In this document: positions 34,067-46,735 of the stretch, piece by piece
Layout of the letters: every line of letters begins with the position of its first letter
Position numbering within the stretch: the stretch's first letter is position 1
Assembly (NCBI RefSeq): GCF_029784155.1
Contig: NC_073693.1
Location: 289,326,875 to 289,390,874 of the forward strand
Source: Uranotaenia lowii
Lineage: Eukaryota > Arthropoda > Insecta > Diptera > Culicidae
DNA: 64,000 nucleotides
Direction: 5' to 3'
Notes under the pieces: generated by a model
The model's database searches: none
Told to the model about the DNA's origin: nothing
What the model saw: only the letters and a program-made list of their open reading frames with translations
Translations under genes and position numbers: made by a program

Positions 34067-35815
34067 GTATCAAAGCGTGTTGATTTAGCACTAGTTGTTA
34101 TCTTATTATGGACATATGTGCACATATTAGTGAAAAGTGTATCGGCGTACCTATTTAATTTTACACTTTTTGTTCCTGATTTTGCATATGGATATGTTTC
34201 TTAATCATTTTATAAAGAAAAATCTTCAAAATCACCTTTAAACTGCCTGAAATTTGAAAAAAGTAGATGAAAACGATTAAAATGAATTTTCAATTTTTTT
34301 GCTGAAAATTAGTCACTGAAGGGCATATGTCGGCAATCTGTGGCTCTTTTCATGTAAAGCTGCGGCTCTTAAGTTCATTGCGCTAATATTATATATATTT
34401 TTGAATGAATTTTTAAACATAATATTTTTGACCTGGCACACATATTTCCATAGGTCCAGAAAAGAGGTTTGAAATTGCATCCGCCGTAGGCACAAGTGGA
34501 AAGGAACAAATAGAAAAAAAAGCATTAAGTCAGCACCCAGAGCAGCCTAATTTTACAATTTTTTGAAATCGTGCGATAAGATTTAAACACCGCTGATGTG
34601 CCTTTTCTAAAATCATTTTTCGAGTGTAAATTTTTCAGCTTTTCTCTTGCCTTTTTATGGAAAATACGTAGATTAAGAATATTACCCGGTTTTGAATATA
34701 AAATTTGAAAATCAATGCCCAGATTTGCCCGGTTTGATACGAACAAAAAAATCTGGAATACTCAATAAAAAACGGGTTAAAAAGTGAATAGATACATGAA
34801 ATTCAAATACCAAATTCAAAAACTGATTATTATGAATAACAAATACAAGTATGTCAGCTTTTAAAACTCGAATAAGCGTTAAGAATGAATGAGAATTTCA
34901 ATTCAGAAAATCCATATGGGAACTTAATTATAGACTAATTACTAGTAATCAAAAACCGAATTGACCTTAAAACTCCGAAGTAGTTTTTATATAATCAAAT
35001 TATATGTATTTAAAAAAAAAGTAAACAGTTGAGTCATTGAGTATATTTAAAATTTTATGTGTGATTCGTATTTTTACCAAAAGCACACAATTTTTAAACA
35101 CAGTTTAAATAACAGACATCTTTTAAATTTTTGAATAAGATGCTTTATTTTTATAAATTTTCGTTTGGAATCTTTAAAAGTATCTTTTAAATGATTTTTC
35201 CAGATAAAATATACTGTTTCTATATTATATGTCACACATCACAAACCACATTATTACAGATTTATACTGGTCAAATCACAAATCTTTTTTTCCAATAATC
35301 CGAGTTTAAGCAAAAAGTTGATGAATAATAAACAAAATTAATTTCTTTTTACTTTGATATTTTAAAAGTTTTTTACCAAAGAAATTATAAATATTCTGCT
35401 TATGTAAAAAAGTTCAATATTGATTTAAAATTTTCTTGACTCAATGTTTACCAAAGTTTTAATAGTGATTTTAAATCAAACCATGTTAGAAGAGTTGACG
35501 ATCCGGAAGAGAATTCATGCATTAAATGGTTATCAGAAACAGATATGAAAGTAAAAATCCAAGAGCTAGAAATAAAAAGCTCGTATGGGTTTGAAGTTAT
35601 TTTAGTAAAACACTGTTGTAGTGGCATAATGAGAACCTCCCCTGGGGCATTATAAGCAATAACAAAATAATGTTTGCCTGTTTGTAGAATACAAACCATT
35701 CACACACACTCATAAATTATGTTTTTGGTGCTTTGTTTGACGGATGATACTAGCCGTTTAATGCAACAATCAAAATAAGTTATCGATCATGAATGGTAAA
35801 TGAAAAAAAAAATGG
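34067..35815. other. AT-rich, no recognisable gene
   Basis: Stops in all frames; no tandem repeats or RNA genes seen. CCGTAGGCACAAG-like text near 34483 is isolated. Confidence 0.4.
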
Positions 35816-35905
35816 CTTGACTAGGAATCGAATTCGAGTCTTCTGGATATCTCTTCAATACCTAACCGATAGACTAAATCGTTAGATGTTAACTAGTCAA
35901 GCTGT
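35816..35905 (-). pseudogene. tRNA-derived relic (SINE head or tRNA pseudogene)
   Basis: On the minus strand CTTGACTAG and CTAGTCAAG form a perfect closing stem. Inside are TAGTCTATCGGTTAGG, close to an A box, and AATTCGATTCC, close to a B box, in the order and spacing of a tRNA gene. The stretch ATCCAGAAGACTCG resembles the anticodon and variable region of tRNA-Glu. About ten T follow at once, a possible Pol III stop. Extra bases before the D arm and a poor T stem argue against a working tRNA. Confidence 0.35.
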
Positions 35906-36689
35906 GGCTTTAAATTTAGTTGACTTCAACAAGTTTAATTCGCTGATTGATTGCATGGCAGAAAATGCTCATCGTGCCCCACTCAATAGTGCTCTGTGAA
36001 TAAACCAAAATTTAATTACATCATGTTGCAGTACGTACATTTGAGATGATTTTACGATCCGATCGATTTTCCGGTGCTAAAAAACATAACATTCTTCTCT
36101 CTTGAAAACCTAGTTGGGTTTGTTTATGTTTCTGTAAAAATGATTAGGAGATTTCTTTTTTGCTTAAAAATAAATACTTCAATAAACAAAACTGTTCCTC
36201 ATGGAAATTTATTTGAGAAAATACGTATTCACTTAGAAAAGACGCGTGCTCAGTTTGCCACGGATGTTCGTTTTTTTTCTCCCCTACGTTTTAACTTGAC
36301 TTATCAAATTTTTTTCTTATTTAACATTCATTGTTATTGAATTTGTAGAAAATTCAAAGTAATGGTAACAAATAAATAAGTAACATACTTTATTCAGACT
36401 TTTTTTTTTTAAATTTTATTCTCTTTGAGAACCTTTTTGTTACTTGATGGTTTCGCTCTTCTCTGTATATTTTTTTAGTTTTTCTCAAATCCTTTGTTTC
36501 TTGTCCTTATCAAAAAATTTTCTCATCTATTTATTTTGTAATTTTGTCAATGCGGGTTCCAGCTTATATATTTTTAGATGTTCCAATGCACAATTTCGGC
36601 AAAAATATGTATTAAACGATGCGATGATATTCACCATCGTCCCTTCCATACGAATATTTTTTTTTCAAATGCTTCCTGCAAGTGAAAAT
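35906..36689. other. no recognisable gene
   Basis: AT-rich with short T runs. ORFs of 88 and 107 codons show no domain, and the second runs into the neighbouring repeat. Confidence 0.4.
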
Positions 36690-37470
36690 GTCCCGAGCAT
36701 GTATTTGCCACAGTTTCAAACACCACACGAGCTGAAGAACGGAGATAAAATTCTATTTTATCTCTAATTCTTCTATATTTTTTAAACAATCCTGAAAAAA
36801 AAACTAATTTGGATTTGCTAATTTTATACAAAAAAAACCTTCCATTTGTGATTTCAGCCGAGGTATCGAATGAAGGCTGTTTGAGCCGCACCGCACACTT
36901 CGGAAAATAAAGATATGTTTTTTCCCGTTATACTCCTAAATTTTTCAAAAAGACCAAGAAAAGCATGTTCGGTCTTAAAAACTTCGCACCAAATAGGTGT
37001 CATTTGATATGGAATTTTTTTCCGAAGAATCGCATGGAATTCGCGAAGAATCGTTCGGAATTAAAACTTTTGAACCTTATGAGATCTCTCTTGTATTAAT
37101 TTTCCGAGGAATTGAATGAAGGTTATTTGAGCCACCGCACTCATTGAAAAAATGGAGTGACTGTTTTGCCCTCAATTTCCCTACATTTCAAAAAAGATAA
37201 GATTAAACATATTCGGACTTGAACATTTTGAACCAAATCTTGTATGATTTTTTCCGAAAAATCGAATGAAGGCTTTTCGAGCTACCGCACGCATCGGAAA
37301 TCAAGTTATGGCTATTTTTACCCTCAACTTCATTTTCCAATCCGTGCGATGGCTCGAAAAGCTTTCATTTGATTCCTCGGAAAAAATCATACAAGATAAG
37401 TCTCCTTTGGTTCAAAATTATAGAATATGAATTTATAAATTTTCTTAATTATACTGAAAAATAAAGGAGA
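36690..37470. mobile_element. second copy of the fold-back element of 721-2598
   Basis: It begins with TTTCAAACACCACACGAGCT, equivalent to the outer unit of the first copy, and carries GAGCCGCACCGCACACTTCG, GAGCCACCGCACTCATTG and GAGCTACCGCACGCATCGG. After about 37330 the same text appears inverted (TCCGTGCGATGGCTCGAAAA). The copy is shorter and more diverged, with fewer internal units. Confidence 0.6.
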
Positions 37471-38955
37471 ATTGATGGTGAGCTCGCGATATTTTTTTCT
37501 CTTTGTGGTTTCGAAGAAATGGCTTCAAGAAATGCGGATTCTCATCTTTCCTGTATTGCAAGTTTTTTACGTTTTCAAGATGTATTTTTTATCTTAATAC
37601 GGAATTATGTAATTTAATTGAACTTAAAAATTACCTTTGAGTGGTTTTCGGTTGTATTGATTGATAGAATGATTTCCAGATTGTAATTGTCAAACTAAAA
37701 CATTAAAATGAACAAGAAAATGTCTTTTGCGAGGAAGAATGACCTTAATGGGTTAAATTTCTATAAAGAAGGAACATAAAAGCTGCCTTTTGATCCCCAA
37801 CATTAACAACTCTTTTACCTGTTTAGTATAGTCCCGTAGAGTGCGTTCTATAAAAATATAATATATGTTTTCAATATTTTAAGCTTTTGAATAATAAATG
37901 TAAAAAATTATCATGCTTTATCTTAAAACTATCATATTTTAACTTTAAACTGTTTATTTTACAGTTAATTGACAATTAGGTATGAAAAAAATTACTATAA
38001 ACAGCTTTTCGCCAAAATGATTGGATTCATTTCAAAAACATGCTGTAACTTAGATTTCGTTTGGAACACTTTGACTATATACAAAATTAGGAAAACACTG
38101 ATAAAAGTGATCCTATTAATGGCCAGTTATTTTTATTGCACTTTTATAGTTTAACCTTGAAAACACATGGTTTTAATATTCCAAATTCAAAAAAAAATTG
38201 TTTGCTTTAATTGCTTTAATCTTCCATGTTCTGTTTTAAAAAAAAATGAATGAACGATGTTCTTATCGTTCAATTTTGATGTACGTAACAGAATTTTTTT
38301 TTAGTTGTGATAAGTGAAAAATAACGTCATAAACAGTTAATATCGAACGTTATGTTAACATAAGGCATACATGCCAAATCAGGATCACCCACCCTATGGT
38401 TTTTACAGTTATTAACATTTTTTGTTGTCGTGATCTTAATTAAAGTCTGTTCAATAAGTGGAATACACTGAGTATATTTTAAGCTGAAGATAGTTGATAT
38501 ACACTATTTAAAAAAAAACTTCGACTTTGAATACCCGTTAAAACAAATGATTGCAGAGTAAAACTGATTGGGCATCATATTTGAGCTACATTCTATGGTT
38601 TTCAAAATTTAAAAAAAAATTACATGAACCTTGCAAAAACCGGTTAAGAAACATGAAATATTTTCATAGATCTGTGTTAATTTGACACTTTTGGTAAAAT
38701 TTTAATTAGATTCATCCGTAAAATTGTGCTGCAAGGTTTAATATTTTATGAATTTATGAAGATCAATTTTTGTTATGCGCTTAGAAAATGTTCAGACTTC
38801 AACTTCAGATAGACACCCTAGATAGATGTCAGCATCTACCTGAAATAGTTTTTTTACATTGTTTGAAGCACCGATAAAAAACCAATTATTCAACATCTTT
38901 GCTAAGATATTAAATTGAAATACACTTGTTTATTTTTAAAAAGATTCCTACATAA
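37471..38955. other. AT-rich, no recognisable gene
   Basis: A short motif TTATTAACATTTTTTGTTGT near 38409 recurs near 57253 in variant form. Otherwise nothing stands out. Confidence 0.4.
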
Positions 38956-38959
38956 ATAA

Positions 38960-39260
38960 AAAATAAATCCGAAGTTACGGTCTTCGACAAAGTTGTTCAG
39001 CGGAAAATTTTCTTTGAAGAATTTTAAATTGGCACAATACCTTTTACTAGGCCTAGTTCCACAGAAGAAGTAAAATGATGTTAATTTTTCATAACAAAAT
39101 ATTAAATATTCCCATCCAAACATAAAAAATAAAAATTTACTCATGTATACGTGATTTAGAAATTCTGCGAAAAATCATGGATTAGTTTTTAACCAAAACG
39201 AAGCTTTAAGGCCCCAAAGTTTTAGAAATTAAAACATTACTTCAAATCGACCCAGTCTAA
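38960..39260. repeat. copy of the MITE-like repeat of 2645-3090
   Basis: It shares GTCTTCGACAAAGTTGTTCAG, TTTACTCATGTATACGT and AAAATCATGGATTAGTTTT with 2820-3050, in the same order. It appears to be a one-sided copy of that family. Confidence 0.55.
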
Positions 39261-41870
39261 CGTTCATCTCAAGTGTATGCTAAACCAAAACCGAACAGTC
39301 TTATTTGCTCCTTCAATTAGGAAAAAAACAAGGAATTTTTAACGCCTACCCATAAGATGGACACACTCCTCGTCTACTCTTAAAACCTTCTTTTTTGTAA
39401 CTCATATAATTTTGTGGTCTTTAAAAATGTATGACATTGCATCTGGAATAAGAAAACCAAACTTAAAAAGCAATTGATTAATTTGCGTTAAAGTAAGAGC
39501 ATTACAATGGATTTTACAGTTTCGCTACAACAAATGGCATCAAATTTATAAACAATCTTTAGAATACGTTGAGCGATTCCAAAATGAGTTTGAGTTTAGC
39601 AAGGGTCCATTTCAGCCCCAAGGTGCTATGAGGTTCCATACTCCAGGTTTTGAACCACCTTAAAAATCACTTAACTTATTTGTTAAAGATTTGTACAATG
39701 ATAACACCTCAAGTTTTAGTTCTGAATACTTCCATCCCTAAATCACGAGAGATTTATTCCGTCAAAAGACCAATAATTACATTCTCGCCTTTGACGCCTT
39801 TTCGTTACGCATGATGCATAAAACCCTTTTCTCAATCCTATCTCAAAGTAGGGCTTCATCATACTCATCGGAATTTATTACAGCCGAAAATGGATGACAC
39901 ATTATTTCCTGTCCAAATTTATTGCAACCCAAAGCATCAAGCCTCCAGTTGGTACCATTCATCATCGACACATAAAACTGTCACTCCAAATTAGTCCCAA
40001 ACCCCTCTCTTATTTGGTCATTCAAAAGTTGCAGCAGCAACTTTTTGTTCTATTCCTTCACCCACCCACACTCCCCAACAAACATACAAATAGACCGATA
40101 AAGCTTTGTCAAATCTGGACTTTGGTTCGTGTCTACTGCTAAAAGTGCTGGTCCGAAATGGCTGCTGATTTTAGCAATAAGTGACAAAATTCACCAAACG
40201 GTCAAATTTCCCATGGGTCTAATCCGTCCCCTTCCTCTGGGCCATTCATAACAGGCCCTTAGTCATCTTCCGCCCTTCTGGATCATCCCGGATCCTCCCA
40301 GATGATGGGCGAGTTCATAAAATCGAACCAGAGCCAGGCAGCGTGTCGTAATTTTCGAAACAGTCGACAGAAAAACGTGCCCAGAATGCCAGAACGGGTC
40401 AGTTTGGATTTTGCCAGCGTGTACGGTAATCGGTAATTGGTGTTGTTGATTCTGGATGCGTTTTACTCCCGGCCAATTGATGGAGATGTGTGAATTTTTG
40501 TCAAAAGAAAAAAACGGAGACCGAATGATCGTAAATCATGCACTCGGACAGGCGTAAAGCTGCCAAGTCGAAATTAAAGGGCATTAATTAACATCGGCGA
40601 AAGGCTGGGCTGGGTCCTAATCGTGGAATAATTCGATCATTAGCACATTGACCAAAACAGAAGACACCCATTTTCCCATTTTCAACCCCATGTTGTCAAA
40701 CAGAAACAACGACAACAGAAAGGTCAACCGCAACTTTTGGTTTGGTCGAAGAAATTTAACAAAGCGATGAGAGAAATGACACGCCTACACGCAGCCACAC
40801 GTCGTTGTAGCTATTTAAGCTGTTTTTTTGCGTCTTTTGCTCTACTCCCTCTTTCAAGGAGGACATTTTGTGACATTTTTGTCTTCCAAGTTTTCCTAAT
40901 AGTCGGTATCTACTTTTCCCCTCTTCTTCCATCGAAAACCTCAATAATGGGAGAAGAAAACATCATCATTTGTCCCCCGGATGCTGCCGCAGACACCATC
41001 ATCATAAGCTGGGTTGGAACAGACTTTTGGAAAATTTGTTCCTTCGGTTGCTGTTTGACGTGGACCTGCAGGGTAGATTTCAATCGGATCCGGTCAGAAT
41101 GTTGCCTTCCTATAATGGGGTGAATCATTTAATTGGATATATCCACTTTAAAAATATGGTTCAGTCATCAATGTATCTAGAAACATGAAACATTTTCTTA
41201 TAGCGTTGTGCTGGTTTGGCATTCAGGGCTAAAAACAAGATTCAAATATAAAAATTTTGAGAAAGTTACGGTCTGCTCCGGTTGGTTGGATTTCAAAAAC
41301 CTGAATTTTGGCCGGGTTCATCCACTTTATTGGCAAAATTAAACAAAAAACTCTAATTTTGATAAGGGGGAACTTGTCTACTAACAGACGCCTAAGGTTT
41401 TTTTAGCAATAACTTTAAAAATATATTTTAATGTTAGTTTTCACTCATTTTCAACAGAGTCCGGATTTTCCATGTCCGGACACTACGAATTACATCACCA
41501 AAGTTATCATCAATGGCACAAAAACTGACCCAGATAACTTGTACAGGTCTTGTAAGTACGTGTTTTTGATAACTGAACATTCTATAAAGTCTTTCATAAA
41601 TGTTTTTTTACCAACCAGAATGGAACATTTGTTTCGAAAATCTAGTATGTATGTATGTTGGTTATCCACCATGTATGCACGGATTTACCGCAGTTTCTGC
41701 CTAAGTATGTGCTTACATGCATTCTTAGATTTTTAAGTTCGACAAATTTCCAATGCAATGCGTAAACCATACCAAGACCCCATGGCTTCGTATGAACTGT
41801 TATGAAGTGAATGCATTTGTGTTTATGTAGGTTTATATTGGAAGAACGAGTCAATCAGGTGAGCTAGTAT
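39261..41870. other. mostly unique sequence, GC-richer part 40180-41120
   Basis: No TE hallmark is visible. 40180-40760 is less AT-rich and contains homeodomain-type sites (TAATTGG, ATTAATTAAC) and CATTCATAACAGG, shared with 27130. This would suit non-coding conserved sequence in a large intron, but conservation cannot be tested here. ORFs at 40737-41123 and nearby overlap on both strands and have no domain. Confidence 0.35.
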
Positions 41871-41876
41871 ACTTAC

Positions 41877-41929
41877 CGGTATTCCGGCATCCGTGTATAT
41901 ACCTGGTCAGCTGGCAATTGACTGAACAT
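41877..41929 (-). CDS. candidate short first coding exon
   Basis: On the minus strand an ATG at 41929, preceded by an in-frame TAA, opens the peptide MFSQLPADQVYTRMPEY plus two bases, and stops exactly at a strong 5' splice site CCG|GTAAGTAT (GT at 41876-41875). The start context AAGAATG is acceptable. I do not recognise the peptide and cannot see a matching acceptor. It could equally be chance, since 53 nt is little evidence. Confidence 0.25.
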
Positions 41930-42126
41930 TCTTATTATATTTTATGAAATGAATTTTCGGCTTTATCGGTGAGGGTTAAAGAGTTGAAATGAAAGACGGA
42001 TAGAAGATCAGAAGAAAATTCTAAGGTGGTGAAAAGAGCGAAGAGCATTTGAAATAGAAGCTTGACCACATGCTAAATTCTTTGTCCCGCATCAATTAAC
42101 TGTATTGAAGAAGTAGTACCCAATAG

Positions 42127-42249
42127 AGAAGGCACTACATTTTTCGATACAGTTAATTATGGATCATGGATCATTATCGGCACATGTGCACACTCACATG
42201 GCGGTCGAACCATCCATAATAAACTGTATCGAAAAATGTAGTGCCTTCT
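42127..42249. repeat. short inverted repeat, 38-bp arms
   Basis: 42127-42164 and 42212-42249 are inverted copies with one mismatch (AGAAGGCACTACATTTTTCG at the left end), separated by 47 bp. Likely a small MITE; as RNA it would form a near-perfect hairpin. Confidence 0.75.
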
Positions 42250-42720
42250 GTAAACTGTTCAGTTTAGAGACTTTTTGATTTCACAAAAGTTGTAGAACTA
42301 TTCTTTTGAGAAAATTAGTAGAAGACACTATAAAAATCGCATGGAAATCATAAAAGTTACGAGCGTTTAAAAAAAAAATATAATAAAATATTTATTTAAA
42401 GTCTCTTTAAGTAAACGATTTAGAAACTTGGTTTATTATAAAAGTTGATCAAATTATTGAAACACACAATTTTGTCCATCATGTCAAAAACGTATTTCAA
42501 TTTAGAATGGAGATATATTACAAAATATTTATTTAAAGATTGGGCAACGCTGGCCCAATCACACAAAAGCAGTTGGTGTAATATCCGCCTGGTGACTCCA
42601 TAGGGAATGTACCATGACCATATCAGCCAAATGATCCAATAAATCGAATTGATCACTCGATTTATTGGTCAGTTATTCGATACCAGGACAAAGCATGTGG
42701 CCATTCGGAGGCGACACCAA
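42250..42720. other. no recognisable gene
   Basis: AT-rich to about 42540, then more balanced towards the next entry. A short inverted phrase ATCGAATTGATCACTCGATTT lies near 42643. Confidence 0.35.
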
Positions 42721-42762
42721 CGTTGAAAATTCCATTACGATGCACGATGCACATCGTATTCC

Positions 42763-42891
42763 ATGGATGGGGCCTTCATTGTGGCCCTAATCATCGCAGC
42801 GATCATCTTTCATTGGCGGCGCAGCCAACGCCGGCTGCGCCAATTAGAAGAGCAGGCCAGGCGCGCGAAACTTGGCTTTGCTCAAGTGTAA
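42763..42891 (+). CDS. 42-codon ORF with membrane segment, possible LTR-element relic
   Basis: The frame starts with an ATG at 42763; the open frame reaches back to 42727. It encodes a hydrophobic stretch (VALIIAAIIFHW), then a basic tail (RRSQRRLRQLEEQARRAK), and ends in TAA. A membrane segment followed by a charged tail and then a sequence with AATAAA (about 43044) would fit the end of a retroelement ORF beside an LTR, but no second LTR or polymerase was found. It may instead be a small host membrane peptide or chance. GC content is higher than around it. Confidence 0.25.
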   Translation: MDGAFIVALIIAAIIFHWRRSQRRLRQLEEQARRAKLGFAQV

Positions 42892-44709
42892 GGAGCCCGC
42901 GCACATTTAGTGCTGACGCGGATCGCACATTTACTGCTGATGTCAGCAGCAGTAAACTGTGAGAAAGTACAAAACGTGTAGAAATATTTCGGAAAATATA
43001 GTCAGTTGCTTTTGAGAAACGGGTGAGTTCGGATCTCCCGAAAATAAATATCACCGCCGAGTGTTGTTTAAAAAAGTTGCTCCCCCACTGGGGGGACACT
43101 TTACACTTTATTTGATCATCACAGGCTTGACTAACTTCTCTCATTTCCATTTTACAACACGTCATACAGTTTCAGCTCATGTTCAAAAAATGCTTGAAAT
43201 GCTTTTCAAAATTTTTTCTACTATTCCAACGTATTTCGCGAACCCCTTTTCTGAATACATCCAAACTGTTGCTATCATTTTTACCGTAGTTTTTCAAATT
43301 AAAATGAATCGCTTCGACTGCTTCGAATCGCTTCGAGGCTGCTTTAAGCCTATAATTTTTATCGTCAATCTTCCATGATAATAGCTCTTCTGGATCGTCT
43401 GTATTTACTTTAAGATTATTTTTAATTAATTCTGAAAATATAAGTCCAAACTGTTTGAGCCGATCCACATCGTTTTAAACGATGGTTGGTTGAATCAAAT
43501 TCTCCACAAAAACAGTTAGGAGAATTAATACCTCGAACGTTATGAACAAACATTTTTCCGTTTGTTGGTGTTAAATCATTAAATACTGTAAAAAATGCAG
43601 ATTTACCATTCAAGGTAAGATAGTTCTTATTAAAGTTATCATAGATACACTCCCACAACACATCAGGAAACTTAGATTGAATTCAAGGGACAATTTTCAA
43701 TTCATCAATAAAATAACAGTAGAAGGTTTTACTTGAACAAAGTTCTGTTCTGTTCTTCAATCGTTTTGCTTCTGAGATCCATTCACGAGCATTGCTACCT
43801 ATATGAGGATTATTTTCTTGATCTAGCATGTATGTGTCTTCTTGAAGGTTTATATCTTTAAACAACAGATTTTTGATAAACAAACTTTTCGTTTTACATT
43901 TAACATCTTGTAGAGCTAATCCTCCATTATTTAAGGACAAATAAAGTTGTTCTTTCGATACACTGTAAAAATAGCCTTGCCATATAAATTTATTACACAA
44001 TTTCGTAACCTCAACGATATGGTTTTTTCTTGGTAGTAATACCTGAGCTACATACCAAATTTTTGAAAGAATATATGTATTTATTATAAAGACTTTTTGT
44101 AGTATATTTAAATGACGTCAATGATTTAAAGCTATAACAGTTGATAAATTCCGAACTATCGCATTATATGTTTGATCTACTGTTTCATGAAATGATTTAT
44201 GAGAAGTGACTCCTAAAATCTTCAAATAATCCACTTCTCTGACCAAATGAGGCCCAGAACGACAGCTATTAAATCGCATAAATTGCGATTTAACGGTGTT
44301 CATTTTTATTTTAGCAAAAATACTGTAATAATTTATAAGTTCCAAGATTTTATCAAACTCATGGTTGTTCCTTATCAGTAAGTTAATGTCATCTGCGAAG
44401 GCTACGATTTAAACAAAACTATTTCCTATCAAACATCCGTCAATAGCCTCAAACAACATACGTATCAAAGGCTCAATATATAAACAAAAAAGGGCCATAC
44501 TTAATGGACATCACTGCCTTACTGATGAACTTATTGGTATAGAATCTGTGAGGAAACCGTTGAACATTATCCTTGATGAGGCATTTCTATAAAGATTTTT
44601 TAGGCAATCAATGGAAATTAAAGGGAATTCAAAATGTTGAAGAACTGTCCATAAGAAGCTATGATCTACTCTGTCAAATGCTTTTTCAAGATCAATGCTC
44701 ATAAGCATA

Positions 44710-45624
44710 GGGGAGGAGCGGGCTATATGCGCCTATTAAGCAGAACATTAATTTAATCAAATATCACGTCGAATATGTTTTCAAAAACTATATACACGTG
44801 TGCAGGCATCTGTTTTCTATACAATGGAGTAATTTTTATGTTAAAATTTTCTTCTGTTTCCAAGAAAACGATTTTATTGTGAGTGTTGTCTAAAATGGCG
44901 AACCTCAAACCGTGCGGGCTAAATGCGCCTATTTATGTTTCGAACAAAATTTCTGGTTTTTGGGCAATATTTCCGTATAATTTCATTGAAACTGCTAGAA
45001 AATAATAATTTCCGTACGACATAGCTGAAGTTTTATAAAAATCTATGTATATTATAATTTTGTGGAATAAAACAAAAGTTAGGGTTGCCATACTATGGAG
45101 GCAGTTCATCCATGAGAAAAACTTTATCAAATCTGTCTTAAGATCTTCAATTCATTCTGAAGATGTCATTCAGAGCTTAGATTTGAAATTTCAGTGATAA
45201 AAATCATTTATTTTTTCTATTTAACCTGTTATTTTAGGGTGGAGGCATTTTACAAACATGATGAGGGCATACAAAAACACTCTATTATTCCACTAAATAA
45301 TCATTATTAAACATCCACAAAAGCTGAAATATGTTTAATTTCTTAAGTTCATTTGAGTAATAAACAAAAACCATTCTAGTTTTTGTTTTAAACTTCTTTA
45401 CGCATAATTTTTAAAAGTCGAAATATAACATCAAAATGTATCAAAACCTTGTATGATTTTTAAAAAATTTTTGAGTTTATAAATTCAAAAAATTCTTTCT
45501 TGCCTTATGTTCTAAGCGTATCACCCTCAAAATGCATTGGTCAGATAAGCTGTCTAGTCAGCCATTTCGCCAAACAGCCGTAGGGTCATTTAACCCGATA
45601 GGCCCATTTAGGAAACCTTTCCCC
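44710..45624. mobile_element. MITE inserted in the L1-like ORF2, TA flanks
   Basis: Starts GGGGAGGAGCGGGC and ends AACCTTTCCCC, with TA on both sides (44708-44709, 45625-45626). GCGCCTATT and GGGCTAAATGCGCC-type phrases recur inside near the left, and their relatives CCCGATAGGCCC near the right. It separates reverse transcriptase blocks that should be about 75 residues apart. No transposase. TA flanks point to the Tc1/mariner type, with modest certainty. Confidence 0.5.
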
Positions 45625-46735
45625 TACATTTGAACGATTTTGAACGCCTGCCGCGCTGTCTGTCCTGGGCCAAGAAGTTTGGTCATAATTGGTTGGAGTC
45701 TATTTAACAGAATTTTAGTAAACAATTTTTAATCTGCATTGAGCATGCTTATAGGCCGTTTATTTGCTAAGTCGTGTGAATTTCCTTTCTTTGGGACAAG
45801 AGTTATTATTCCAGCTATGAATAGACCTGGAGGGTGAACGCCATTACACAGATATGAGTTAAACAATTTTAGAAGATATGACTTGACAAACTCAAACACC
45901 GATTTATAAAAATTGTAATTTAATCCGTCTGGTCCAGGTGACGAATTATTTGAAGAGTGCTTAAGGGCAAAATCTAATTCAGAAAGTTCTATTGGTTTTA
46001 CCAGATTCTGTCGATCTTCATCATTTAGCTTTCTCGTTAAAAATTTCAAAATTTCTTCATTGTTTTGGTTCGAATTCTCATTATTTCCAAAAGTTTTCCT
46101 GTAGTGATTCTCTATGAATATTTTTAAAACATTATTATCACTAGTTATTCTACCGTCAATTTTAAGAGATAACATTTTTGATGATGATTTTTGTTTCAAT
46201 CTTGAAGATACTTGATAAAGATTAAGTTTTTCGTCATCAAGAACAGTCGTACTTTTGAAGGTGTGTTTAAAGAAGTCTAAATTTCTTGCTTCGATTTCCA
46301 TCAATCTAGATTTGATTATTTTCAAATCATTACTAACATCTCAATTATTTTTTTGTTTTTCAAAGATTTTGTTTAGACAATTGTAGTAGAACTGTTTTTG
46401 ACGATTTATTTCTTGATTTCTTGTGAAACTCGTATTTTTGAAAAATCTTTTCGTATTGCTTTTCATATCATTATTCCACCAGAAACTAAAATTAACAAAA
46501 GAATTTTTATGTTTTAAATTTTCAAATAATGTTTTATATTGATTAAAAATGTTATCCTGTTTTAAAAAGTATGAATTCAGCCCCGTCATGATAAACGAGG
46601 TTAGATAAGATGATTTTATTTTGAAGACAACCGCACAATGATCAGAAAAAGAAAGTGGAATGGTTGAGATGGATGAGATGTTTTGCGTAATTTTATCTGA
46701 TGCGTAAATTCGATCTAGTCGCGATTTAGATAGAC

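Noticed and set aside
40737..41123. 128-codon plus-strand ORF
   Set aside because: It overlaps minus-strand ORFs of similar length, and the translation shows no domain, signal peptide or compositional sign of coding.
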